A stretch of 5,721 nt of DNA from Tannerellaceae bacterium (GTDB lineage Bacteria > Bacteroidota > Bacteroidia > Bacteroidales > Tannerellaceae), in NCBI GenBank assembly GCA_031265595.1, contig JAISCM010000256.1, positions 1-5,721 on the forward strand, in the 5' to 3' direction. The notes beneath the pieces were generated by a model, which saw only the letters and a list, made by a program, of their open reading frames with translations, made no database searches and was not told the origin of the DNA. Below, in pieces: positions 1 to 5,721 of this stretch. The first letter of the stretch is position 1, and each line of letters starts with the position of its first letter. Both the position numbers and the translations under genes were made by a program.

Positions 1-249
1 TGGGAAAGTATTGTCCTGACATTGATTTCAGGCATTTGGGGGCTATGCGCCGGCATTTACGCCTTGCATATAGCGGATTTGACGTGGGTACAAAAGCAAG
101 AAAATATGTTCATATTACATCCTATGATTACATTTAAGATAGGGATTCTATCTCTTGTTATATTGTTAATCAGCGGAGTGTTGGCAGGAATCATACCGGC
201 CATGAGGGCTTTGAGTATTAAAGCAATTGACGCTATAAGAGAAGAGTAA
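1..249 (+). CDS. ABC transporter permease, FtsX/MacB type (C-terminal fragment)
   Basis: The reading frame is open from the first base, so this is the 3' end of a gene that begins outside the window; 82 residues are visible. There are two hydrophobic segments, about residues 2-24 and 47-69, joined by a short polar loop. The second runs into a cytoplasmic tail 'GIIPAMRALSIKAIDAIREE'. A P-A-x-R-A motif followed by an I-x-A-I-R-E ending is the standard closing signature of FtsX-like permeases of the MacB/LolC group. Such permeases are inner-membrane subunits that pass ATPase motion to a periplasmic adaptor (family knowledge). The next gene, 26 bases downstream, encodes a MacA-type adaptor, which supports a MacAB-like efflux role rather than lipoprotein sorting or cell division. 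The ATPase domain or subunit is not in view. The family call is firm; the exact role and substrate are not. Confidence 0.85.
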   Translation, partial: WESIVLTLISGIWGLCAGIYALHIADLTWVQKQENMFILHPMITFKIGILSLVILLISGVLAGIIPAMRALSIKAIDAIREE

Positions 250-275
250 GAAAACAAAATAAACCCTGTTTATTT

Positions 276-1370
276 ATGAGAAAAGTAAGCCGAATTATCA
301 TATTTACCATATTACTGATCATAGTTCTTGTAACTTTCAAATTCTTATGGGATGAATCCCGCCCGGAGATTATATCCTTCGATATTGTTGCACCTATAGT
401 AGGTAATGTGGAAAATACGGTTGTAGCTACCGGTAATATAGAGCCCCGGAATAAGATATTAATTAAGCCTCAGATATCGGGGATCATCAATAATGTAAGA
501 AAAGAAGCCGGCGAACGTATTCAGAAAGGAGAGATCATCGCCCACGTAAAGGTGACAACGGAAATGGGTGAATTGAATGCTGCGGAATCCAGGGTAAGGA
601 TTGCTGAAATAAACCTGAGCCAGATAGAGATAGACTTCGCACGCCAACAGACGTTGTACAGGAATGAAGTAATATCACGAAACGAATTTGAGTTGTCGGA
701 AGCCGCTTACCGGAAAGCGTTGGAAGAGCAGAGAAATGCCAAAGACGCATTGGAGATTGTAACGTATGGCGTTGCTAAACGATTTTCGGGGTTAAGCAAT
801 ACGCAAATCCGGTCTACCACTTCCGGTACGATATTGAACCTTCCTATTAAAGAAGGGGATTATGTTATTCAGTCCAACGTGTTTAATGAGGGGACTACCA
901 TTGCTGCCGTGGCTGATATGGCCGACCTGATATTCAAAGGAAATGTAGATGAGACGGAAGTCCATCTGCTTAAAAACAATATGCCGGTAAGAATAAAAAT
1001 AGGAGCTATCAGCAACAAGGTGTTCAGGGCGTATATTGAATATATCGCACCGGAAGGCAAAAGAGAGAACGGAACCGTACTCTATGAAATTAAAGCAGCT
1101 CTGCGTACGCCCGACTCTGTGCTGATCAGGGCAGACTATAGTGCGAATGCCGAAGTTCTTATCAAACGGGCCCGGAATGTTATTGTAATCCCCGAATCAT
1201 CAGTGGAGTTCAGTGAAGGCAAGACATTCGTCTATGTACTGAAAGCGCAGGGAAAGGAGCAGGTTTTTGAAAGAAGGCGCGTCAGAGTGGGATTGTCGGA
1301 CGGCGTTTCTATCGAGATAAAAAAAGGATTATCAGTAGACGAAAGAGTAAGAGGGCTTCAATTAGATTAA
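276..1370 (+). CDS. MacA/HlyD-family periplasmic adaptor subunit
   Basis: This 364-residue protein should be the periplasmic adaptor (membrane fusion protein) joining the upstream ABC permease to the outer-membrane factor encoded downstream. Residues 6-24 form an uncleaved-looking N-terminal membrane anchor. Residues about 60-93 are the first lipoyl half ('KPQISGIINNVRKEAGERIQ', 'KGEIIA'). Two helices at about 97-130 and 135-165 form the hairpin, and the second lipoyl half follows at about 178-212 ('SGTILNLPIKEGDYV'). A beta-barrel domain spans about 215-298 and the membrane-proximal domain runs from about 300 to the end. The hairpin tip has the R-x3-L-x6-S pattern (R123, L127, S134) known from MacA and AcrA as the TolC-docking motif. 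The length is usual for the family. The start ATG gives a complete anchor, but no good Shine-Dalgarno sequence precedes it, as is common in Bacteroidota. The 26-base gap before it and 4-base gap after it indicate co-transcription. Confidence 0.9.
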   Translation: MRKVSRIIIFTILLIIVLVTFKFLWDESRPEIISFDIVAPIVGNVENTVVATGNIEPRNKILIKPQISGIINNVRKEAGERIQKGEIIAHVKVTTEMGELNAAESRVRIAEINLSQIEIDFARQQTLYRNEVISRNEFELSEAAYRKALEEQRNAKDALEIVTYGVAKRFSGLSNTQIRSTTSGTILNLPIKEGDYVIQSNVFNEGTTIAAVADMADLIFKGNVDETEVHLLKNNMPVRIKIGAISNKVFRAYIEYIAPEGKRENGTVLYEIKAALRTPDSVLIRADYSANAEVLIKRARNVIVIPESSVEFSEGKTFVYVLKAQGKEQVFERRRVRVGLSDGVSIEIKKGLSVDERVRGLQLD

Positions 1371-1374
1371 TCGT

Positions 1375-2802
1375 ATGAAAATAAAAGTATACGTATATGT
1401 GATATTCTCCCTTTTCCTGCTATATCCGGCAGACGAAGCGCTGGCACAAACGGATGGAAGAGGGGGCAGAAGCGTAAATACCCGTCTGCGTACGAATTAT
1501 AGGAGATGGACATTGGAAGAGTGTATTCAATATGCCATCGAACATAATATAAGTATACAACGGCTAAAGGTTCAGCGGAAGGTGGCGGAGGTGCAACAGA
1601 GTACGGCCGAAAACAGCCGCTTGCCCGATCTGAATGCAGCAATTATCCAGGACTGGAGTTTCGGGCGCTCGCAAACCTATCCGGATCTGGATGAATCTTT
1701 ATCTAAAACGGCGTTGGGGGCAAGTAGTTCAATCCCTGTTTTCACCGGTTTTCGTATCCCGAATGAGATAGCGCGGACAAAGTTAGAACTGGAAGCGGCT
1801 ACCCAAAACCTGGAAAAGGCAAAAGATAATCTCTCTATCAATATCACCTCTTTATTCTTACAGGTGTTATTCAATAAGGAACTTGTAAAGATAAATGAAG
1901 AGCATTGGGCCTTGACGCAAACCCAGTTGCGGAAAACGACGCTCCTGAACGAGGCCGGAAGCATACCTTCCGTCAACCTGTATGATATGGAAGCGCAGTT
2001 GGCCAAAGATAAAGTAGCGGTGATTGAGGCGCAAAATAACCTGGAACTGGCGTTGCTTGACTTAGCGCAGGTTCTTGAACTGGAACGGGAAAGCCAGTTT
2101 GACATAAAAGCGCCCTCCTTCAGCGACAGGCTGATAGAAGATATGTTTCGTAAGATACAGCCTACACAACTAATATTTGAGCATGCCGTAAGTAGTAAGC
2201 CCGTAGTAAAAGAGCAGGAGTACAGAATAGCAAGCGCCGGGAAAGCGCTGAAAGTAGCACAAGCCGATTATATGCCCAACCTGAGCCTGGTCTTTGAGTG
2301 GGGAACCGGCTACCTGTATAAGTACAATGCCAAAGACATCATTAACCCATCGACCAATCAACTGATAAAGGCAAACGAATCGTTTGGCGACCAGTTGAAA
2401 AATAATGATTATATGCTGATAGGACTAAGGCTGAGTATCCCGGTCTTTAATCGCTTTGCAACGCGCAATAAAGTACGCATTGCCAAATTAGATATACAAG
2501 ACAGGCAGTTGATGCTGGAAGATATAAAGAAAACACTCTATAAAGAAATTCAGACGGCACATAAGAATGCCGCTGCCGCATACGAGAAATACAAGGCGTC
2601 GAACGATGCGGTAACGTTTACTACAGAATCGTTCAGGCATGCACAACTCCGCTATGAGCAGGCCAAATTAACGCCATTCGAATATGATGAAGTAAAGACA
2701 AGGCTTTTGCAAAGCCAGTGGGAACAAATACAAGCCAAATATGACTACATCCTGCGGGCGAAAATACTGGATTTTTATAATGGTATCCCCATTAAATTTT
2801 AA
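1375..2802 (+). CDS. TolC-family outer-membrane efflux protein
   Basis: This 475-residue protein is the predicted outer-membrane channel of the pump. It has a signal peptide (hydrophobic core about residues 6-18) with a likely signal peptidase I site after A24 ('EALA|Q'); there is no lipobox cysteine, so it is not a lipoprotein. The mature N-terminus contains 'WTLEECIQYAIEHNISIQ', the typical opening of Bacteroidota OEP proteins. The internal duplication of the TolC fold is visible: 'SIPVF' occurs at 119-123 and again at 354-358, each starting a beta-strand/long-helix half. The helix-turn-helix periplasmic tips lie near residues 192-201 ('NEAGSIPSVN') and 428-437 ('EQAKLTPFEY'), where adaptors with an RLS motif dock (family knowledge). 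The protein ends in phenylalanine, as many outer-membrane proteins do. Only 4 bases separate it from the adaptor gene and 3 from the MATE gene, so it is almost surely in the same transcript. Length and domain order are normal. Confidence 0.92.
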   Translation: MKIKVYVYVIFSLFLLYPADEALAQTDGRGGRSVNTRLRTNYRRWTLEECIQYAIEHNISIQRLKVQRKVAEVQQSTAENSRLPDLNAAIIQDWSFGRSQTYPDLDESLSKTALGASSSIPVFTGFRIPNEIARTKLELEAATQNLEKAKDNLSINITSLFLQVLFNKELVKINEEHWALTQTQLRKTTLLNEAGSIPSVNLYDMEAQLAKDKVAVIEAQNNLELALLDLAQVLELERESQFDIKAPSFSDRLIEDMFRKIQPTQLIFEHAVSSKPVVKEQEYRIASAGKALKVAQADYMPNLSLVFEWGTGYLYKYNAKDIINPSTNQLIKANESFGDQLKNNDYMLIGLRLSIPVFNRFATRNKVRIAKLDIQDRQLMLEDIKKTLYKEIQTAHKNAAAAYEKYKASNDAVTFTTESFRHAQLRYEQAKLTPFEYDEVKTRLLQSQWEQIQAKYDYILRAKILDFYNGIPIKF

Positions 2803-2805
2803 CGA

Positions 2806-4176
2806 ATGAAACAAATACTTGAATTACGGGCTAAAAAGATTCAGCCGCTTTTCTGGCAATACACCCTGCCCTCGGTAGCCGGAACGCTTACGTTGGCTAT
2901 CTATTACATGATCGATAGCGTCTTTATCGGGTATGGCCCCGGTCTGGGCGACCATGCCCTTGGAGCCCTCGGCGTCTTGTTGCCCATTATGAATCTGCTG
3001 GCGGCATTAGGTACATTGATAGGCGTTGGTACGTCCAGCCGTATCTCTATCTACCTTGGCCTCGGTAATAAGGAAATGGCTGTGCAGGTGATGGGTACGT
3101 CGCTTCTCTTTACCTTCGTTGTATCCATTATCCCTATTGGTATTACATATCTGTTTATGGAGCCCCTCCTTTACTGGATGGGAGCTACGGAGGAGACGTA
3201 TCATTTTGCCGCAGATTTCCTCACCTGTTATTTACCGGCCAGCCTGTTTCTGAATATGGGTACTACCTTTATCAATATCCTGAAAGCCATCGGATTCCCT
3301 AAGAAGTCAATGTATATCATGGCCAGCAGTGTAGTATTCAATCTCATCCTGGCGCCTCTCTTTATCTTTGTTTTCAAATGGGGGATGAAGGGGGCCGGAG
3401 GCGCCACCCTGCTGTCTACTATTCTTTCTGCCTGTATCATAATCCCTTATTTTAGTAAGGAGAGCGATTTTTTCCCTATTAAGATACAGAATATGAGGCT
3501 ACGCGCCAATATACTTTATCAGATCGTGAATATAGGATTCGCCCCCTTCGTGATCACGGCTATGACTTCGCTCATTGTCTTTTTCACCAACCGGCAGCTT
3601 ATCGCCTATAGTACGCCCGTTTCTTTGGAAGGATATATTGTGGCCAGCCGCTTTCACTATGTGTTTATTATGATCTTTATCGGGATTTCGCAAGGGATAC
3701 AGCCTATTATCGGATATAACTTTGGGGCGCGAAACTATACGCGGATGTTCCAGACGCTATATTATGCGTTCCGGGTGGCTTTTTGTATGGGCGTTATTGC
3801 CTTGTTGTTGGGTATATTCGCTTCAAAAGAGATGGTGCAGATATTTAATCCGAACCCGGAACTGATTGAAGAGGCATCGAAAGCGCTCTTTGTGCTGACC
3901 GTTACATTACCGATAGCCGGCTGCCAGTTGCTGATGGGTGGATTCTTCCAGCATATCGGCGTCGCCGTCAAATCGGCTGCTTTAAGCCTGATCAGGCAGG
4001 CTTTTTTCATTCCGCTGATCTATTTATTGCCGCTATGCTGGGGGGTAAACGGGGTATGGGCCACCCTTCCCCTATCGGAAATCCTGGTATGTATATCTAC
4101 CTGTATCATCTTTTATTTACAGAAGAAAAAGATGACCGGCAGCAACCAATCAGAACATATCTCTGAGCAGGGGTAG
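2806..4176 (+). CDS. MATE-family multidrug/toxin efflux transporter
   Basis: This 456-residue polytopic inner-membrane protein has about 12 hydrophobic segments in two similar halves, the normal MATE size and layout. MATE proteins export cationic drugs, dyes or metabolites in exchange for Na+ or H+ (family knowledge). Residues 19-43 give TM1, including 'AIYYMIDSVFIG' with the acidic D37 at the place where an Asp is functionally important in many MATE proteins. Residues 74-92 ('GVGTSSRISIYLGLGNKE') and 293-311 ('GISQGIQPIIGYNFGARNY') are the paired loop motifs of the two halves; the second is characteristic of MepA-like MATE proteins. The subfamily is a judgement by eye. It starts 3 bases after the TolC-family gene, so it is probably translated from the same mRNA, although MATE proteins do not need a TolC partner. 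Its last 27 bases overlap the convergent acyltransferase gene. Confidence 0.93.
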   Translation: MKQILELRAKKIQPLFWQYTLPSVAGTLTLAIYYMIDSVFIGYGPGLGDHALGALGVLLPIMNLLAALGTLIGVGTSSRISIYLGLGNKEMAVQVMGTSLLFTFVVSIIPIGITYLFMEPLLYWMGATEETYHFAADFLTCYLPASLFLNMGTTFINILKAIGFPKKSMYIMASSVVFNLILAPLFIFVFKWGMKGAGGATLLSTILSACIIIPYFSKESDFFPIKIQNMRLRANILYQIVNIGFAPFVITAMTSLIVFFTNRQLIAYSTPVSLEGYIVASRFHYVFIMIFIGISQGIQPIIGYNFGARNYTRMFQTLYYAFRVAFCMGVIALLLGIFASKEMVQIFNPNPELIEEASKALFVLTVTLPIAGCQLLMGGFFQHIGVAVKSAALSLIRQAFFIPLIYLLPLCWGVNGVWATLPLSEILVCISTCIIFYLQKKKMTGSNQSEHISEQG

Positions 4177-5286
4177 CTTTCTCAATACATAGTTACTGAT
4201 CAGCCACGAACATACACACGTTAGTACGATGCCCGAAACCCATTTTAGAAAAATAGGGAAACCGGCATCGTTTACCAGATGCAAATACAAGATCATCGGC
4301 GGTATATGTATCCAGTATATACCATACGAACAGGGGGATAGCCTCGCCAGCCAACAGGCGATACGGCTTGTCTGCCATTTCATACCTATCAGTAAGGCAT
4401 ACATCAGTGTTGTAAAAGAGCATATTGCATCAAGAACAGGTACAAGTTTATCTGATAGCGGGAAATCGTATGCGGGAAGAATCAGCAGCCTCAACACGAT
4501 ATAACAAGCCGCCGTACTTATCGCCCCTATACGCCACAGGCTGATACGGGGCATCCATCCGCCTTTGATAAACCAGCTTGTTTGCCAGGCGTAGATCCCC
4601 AGGATAAATATGCATAGATAGGTAATTACCTTAGCCGGTTTCAGCGTGAAGACAGAAGCTATGTACAGCCAATTGTCAAAAGAAGTAATATAGGCAGCAG
4701 ACAGACAGGCGCAAATGGCAGAAACAGCCATGCACATAAGCAGCCATCTCCTGTTTTTCTGCCTGGATGCAGCCGTACGTATACGATCCGGCGGCCTGAA
4801 ATGGGCCACGAAAGCGTAGGCAAAAAGAAAAAGAAAAAGGATGCTCAAATACCATAAATGCCCCTGCTGATTAAACAAATAAAAAGGATTCTCTTTTACC
4901 ATCCCAACCACATCCTGTATCGACTTCCCTAAAGACAAGGAGTATAAAGGAACGATAACGACAATCCCCAACAGCCAGGGAAAAAGGATATGCCTGGTTT
5001 TATCTTTCAGAAACCCAACGGTCCCTTTTCTTACATAAGAAGCCGGCGTAAAATAACCGGAAATAAAAAAAAGGACAGGCATCATAAAGAGGTCTAATAC
5101 ATTAACGATAACTACAAACACCGGGCTCACTTTTGGACTGATAACATACCACCACGAAGGGCTGTCAATCATATAAGTCATACTGGCATGTAATACGATG
5201 ACAAAAAGAATCATAAGCGACCTCAGAAAGTCGAAAACATTGATTCTCCCTTGCGAAGGAATAGATTTGAGAGTTTGTTTATTCAT
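4150..5286 (-). CDS. Acyltransferase-3 family integral membrane protein
   Basis: This 378-residue multi-span protein belongs to the acyltransferase-3 family (OafA/OpgC-like), which moves acyl groups such as acetyl or succinyl onto sugars or other envelope molecules (family knowledge). The N-terminus has 'GRINVFDFLRSLMILFVIVL' followed by H33-A, matching the family's R...FDxLR...H motif with the conserved histidine. Other family marks are 'FFISGYF' (73-79) with a following R98 and P103, 'GHLWYLSILFLF' (142-153), and 'YGIYWIHIPP' (321-330) near the C-terminus. About ten hydrophobic segments are present and there is no periplasmic SGNH domain. The ATG at 5286 is chosen over an in-frame GTG five codons upstream, because a -7-like box at 5309-5316 would start transcription almost on that GTG. 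It converges on the efflux operon and appears independently transcribed. The acyl donor and acceptor are not deducible. Confidence 0.88.
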   Translation of the reverse strand: MNKQTLKSIPSQGRINVFDFLRSLMILFVIVLHASMTYMIDSPSWWYVISPKVSPVFVVIVNVLDLFMMPVLFFISGYFTPASYVRKGTVGFLKDKTRHILFPWLLGIVVIVPLYSLSLGKSIQDVVGMVKENPFYLFNQQGHLWYLSILFLFLFAYAFVAHFRPPDRIRTAASRQKNRRWLLMCMAVSAICACLSAAYITSFDNWLYIASVFTLKPAKVITYLCIFILGIYAWQTSWFIKGGWMPRISLWRIGAISTAACYIVLRLLILPAYDFPLSDKLVPVLDAICSFTTLMYALLIGMKWQTSRIACWLARLSPCSYGIYWIHIPPMILYLHLVNDAGFPIFLKWVSGIVLTCVCSWLISNYVLRKLPLLRDMF

Positions 5287-5308
5287 CCAGACATTAATCA
5301 CACAGATG

Positions 5309-5316
5309 CAAAGATA
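5309..5316 (-). promoter_or_regulatory. Candidate Bacteroidota -7 promoter box for the acyltransferase gene
   Basis: Read on the minus strand this is TATCTTTG, a full match to the TAnnTTTG -7 consensus of the Bacteroidota primary sigma factor. Transcription would begin near 5302, leaving a leader of about 15 bases before the ATG at 5286. No convincing -33 TTG/TTTG element is found at the expected 19-21 base spacing; the TTTG at 5325-5328 is too close. The call rests on one short motif in the right place. Confidence 0.45.
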
Positions 5317-5374
5317 ATAAAAAACAAAATCATAACCCTGCTGATACCACCACCAAACCAGGGCGATAGCTTGA

Positions 5375-5488
5375 GAAAAAATCTTCGCGAAGTGTTCAGA
5401 AAAACTTCGCGAAGTCTTTATAAATTCTTCGCGAAGTTTTTGTAAAGACTTCGCGAAGAATTATTGAACACTTCGCGAAGAATTTTTT
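5375..5488. terminator. 114-bp nested imperfect palindrome with T tracts on both strands (possible bidirectional terminator)
   Basis: The palindrome array is itself one large inverted repeat centred between 5431 and 5432. Positions 5383-5398 are exactly complementary to 5465-5480, and 5405-5420 to 5443-5458, so spacers 1 and 4 and spacers 2 and 3 are mirror partners. By hand count 42 of 49 positions per half pair, with further G-T wobbles. The symmetry extends outward into an A run (5376-5381) and a T run (5483-5488). As RNA, either strand would form a long hairpin followed by a U-rich tract, as in an intrinsic terminator. No gene is seen ending immediately beside it within the window, so the terminator role is a guess; a cruciform or recombination-derived palindrome is equally possible. 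Confidence 0.45.
5383..5480. repeat. Array of five CTTCGCGAAG palindromes at exact 22-bp period
   Basis: The self-complementary 10-mer CTTCGCGAAG occurs without any mismatch at 5383-5392, 5405-5414, 5427-5436, 5449-5458 and 5471-5480. Every start-to-start distance is 22 bases, leaving four 12-base AT-rich spacers that are not direct repeats of one another. Twenty-two bases is close to two helical turns, so all five sites would present the same DNA face. The array lies between the acyltransferase promoter and the gene-free right end; its nearest unit is centred about 86 bases upstream of the predicted acyltransferase transcription start. The repeats are seen directly. A role as protein-binding sites, or as a structural repeat, is inference. 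Its period and spacer length do not fit a CRISPR array. Confidence 0.97.
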
Positions 5489-5565
5489 AACAAATAAATA
5501 CCTTTCCTTCGATTGGGTAGCCGGTTCTTACTACTCCAACTCCCCTCCAGCTACTTTTACTACCT

Positions 5566-5639
5566 ACGTTCCACCTTCCACCAAGGGCCGCAAACCCTTT
5601 CCCAGAGCGGAAAGGAGGGTGGAACGTGTACGTTCCACC
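5566..5639. repeat. Three copies of ACGTTCCACC in alternating orientation
   Basis: ACGTTCCACC is at 5566-5575 and 5630-5639 on the plus strand and, as its reverse complement GGTGGAACGT, at 5618-5627. Copies 2 and 3 are separated by only GT, making a near-perfect 22-bp palindrome. Copies 1 and 2 can pair instead, extending to 5566-5579 with 5614-5627 (13 of 14 positions). The two pairings are mutually exclusive. A tandem TTCCACC duplication also occurs at 5569-5582. The sequence relation is certain; any function is unknown. Confidence 0.85.
5596..5615. repeat. Small inverted repeat CCTTTCC/GGAAAGG
   Basis: CCTTTCC at 5596-5602 and GGAAAGG at 5609-5615 are perfectly complementary over 7 bp with a 6-base loop. 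It lies between copies 1 and 2 of the ACGTTCCACC repeat. Its right arm shares two bases (5614-5615) with the extended outer stem, so the full outer and inner stems compete slightly. Confidence 0.6.
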
Positions 5640-5670
5640 AGCCGTAATTTCGTTTCACCGGTGTAGGGGG

Positions 5671-5695
5671 GACGAAAAGGCCGGGGCCCTTCGTC
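5671..5695. repeat. GC-rich inverted repeat GACGAA/TTCGTC
   Basis: GACGAA at 5671-5676 and TTCGTC at 5690-5695 pair over 6 bp. A further GG/CC (5679-5680 with 5688-5689) can extend the stem past a two-base bulge. The sequence that follows is not a clean T tract, so it does not make a good terminator. It may be part of the same intergenic structured element. Confidence 0.5.
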
Positions 5696-5721
5696 TGTAG
5701 ATTTTAATTAATATGCAGTCC

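Larger units (their letters stand above)
5489..5721. other. Gene-free, repeat-rich intergenic stretch
   Basis: No coding sequence with a believable start is found here on either strand. An open minus-strand frame at about 5564-5707 has no ATG and lies across inverted repeats. The composition changes from AT-rich around 5481-5500 to clearly GC-richer, with a pyrimidine-rich plus strand from about 5530 to 5582. The stretch contains the inverted repeats listed separately. It may be an intergenic repeat element or the upstream region of a gene beyond the window. Confidence 0.6.

Noticed and set aside
1677..2105. Minus-strand open frame of 142 codons
   Set aside because: It lies inside the TolC-family gene; its Ser- and Leu-rich translation is typical of an antisense shadow.
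4196..4203. CTGATCAG palindrome near the end of the acyltransferase gene
   Set aside because: It is a single short palindrome inside coding sequence, with no T tract or repeat partner, and is expected by chance.
4229..4504. Plus-strand open frame of 91 codons
   Set aside because: It lies wholly antisense within the acyltransferase gene, whose family motifs are clear.
5251..5445. Plus-strand open frame running into the palindrome array
   Set aside because: It starts antisense to the acyltransferase N-terminus, crosses that gene's promoter and ends inside the repeats; no protein-like features.
5383..5480. CRISPR array
   Set aside because: The repeats are only 10 bp and self-complementary, the spacers are 12 bp and mirror each other, and no cas genes are in view.
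5499..5506. Plus-strand -7-like box TACCTTTC
   Set aside because: The last base of TAnnTTTG is wrong, no -33 element is at the right spacing, and no gene start is seen downstream within the window.
5564..5707. Minus-strand open frame of about 47 codons
   Set aside because: It has no ATG start and no recognisable domain, and it is made largely of the inverted repeats in the region.
5713..5721. Possible start of a gene at the right edge (ATG followed by two codons)
   Set aside because: Only three codons are visible, so nothing supports it as a gene.

Overview
The window looks like a chromosomal segment from a member of the Bacteroidales, perhaps Bacteroides, Parabacteroides or a relative. This is inferred from three things: the outer-membrane factor has the Bacteroidota-style 'WTLEECIQYAIEHN' opening, clear Shine-Dalgarno sequences are missing ahead of the genes, and a TAnnTTTG-type -7 box precedes the minus-strand gene. 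The genus cannot be fixed from the sequence alone.

Positions 1-4176 hold four tightly packed plus-strand genes that read as one efflux operon. They are the last 82 residues of an FtsX/MacB-type ABC permease (cut by the window edge), a MacA/HlyD-type periplasmic adaptor, a TolC-family outer-membrane factor, and a MATE-family multidrug transporter. The gaps are 26, 4 and 3 bases. The first three should form a tripartite pump spanning both membranes, with the ATPase presumably encoded upstream. The MATE protein is a separate, ion-driven inner-membrane exporter added to the end of the operon. No substrate can be read from the sequence.

Positions 4150-5286 hold a convergent minus-strand gene for an acyltransferase-3 family integral membrane protein. 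It overlaps the end of the MATE gene by 27 bases, tail to tail. A TATCTTTG box just upstream favours the ATG at 5286 over an in-frame GTG at 5301.

Positions 5302-5721 carry no convincing gene but are rich in structure. Five identical copies of the self-complementary 10-mer CTTCGCGAAG start at 5383, 5405, 5427, 5449 and 5471, a period of exactly 22 bases. The spacers are also arranged symmetrically (1 with 4, 2 with 3), so the whole block is one nested imperfect palindrome of about 114 bp, with a T tract at the 3' side on each strand. Further right, a more GC-rich stretch has three copies of ACGTTCCACC in mutually exclusive inverted arrangements, a small internal hairpin and a GC-rich hairpin. 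This intergenic block is the most unusual part of the window. Its function is unknown; an operator array, a bidirectional terminator and a dispersed intergenic repeat element are all possible.
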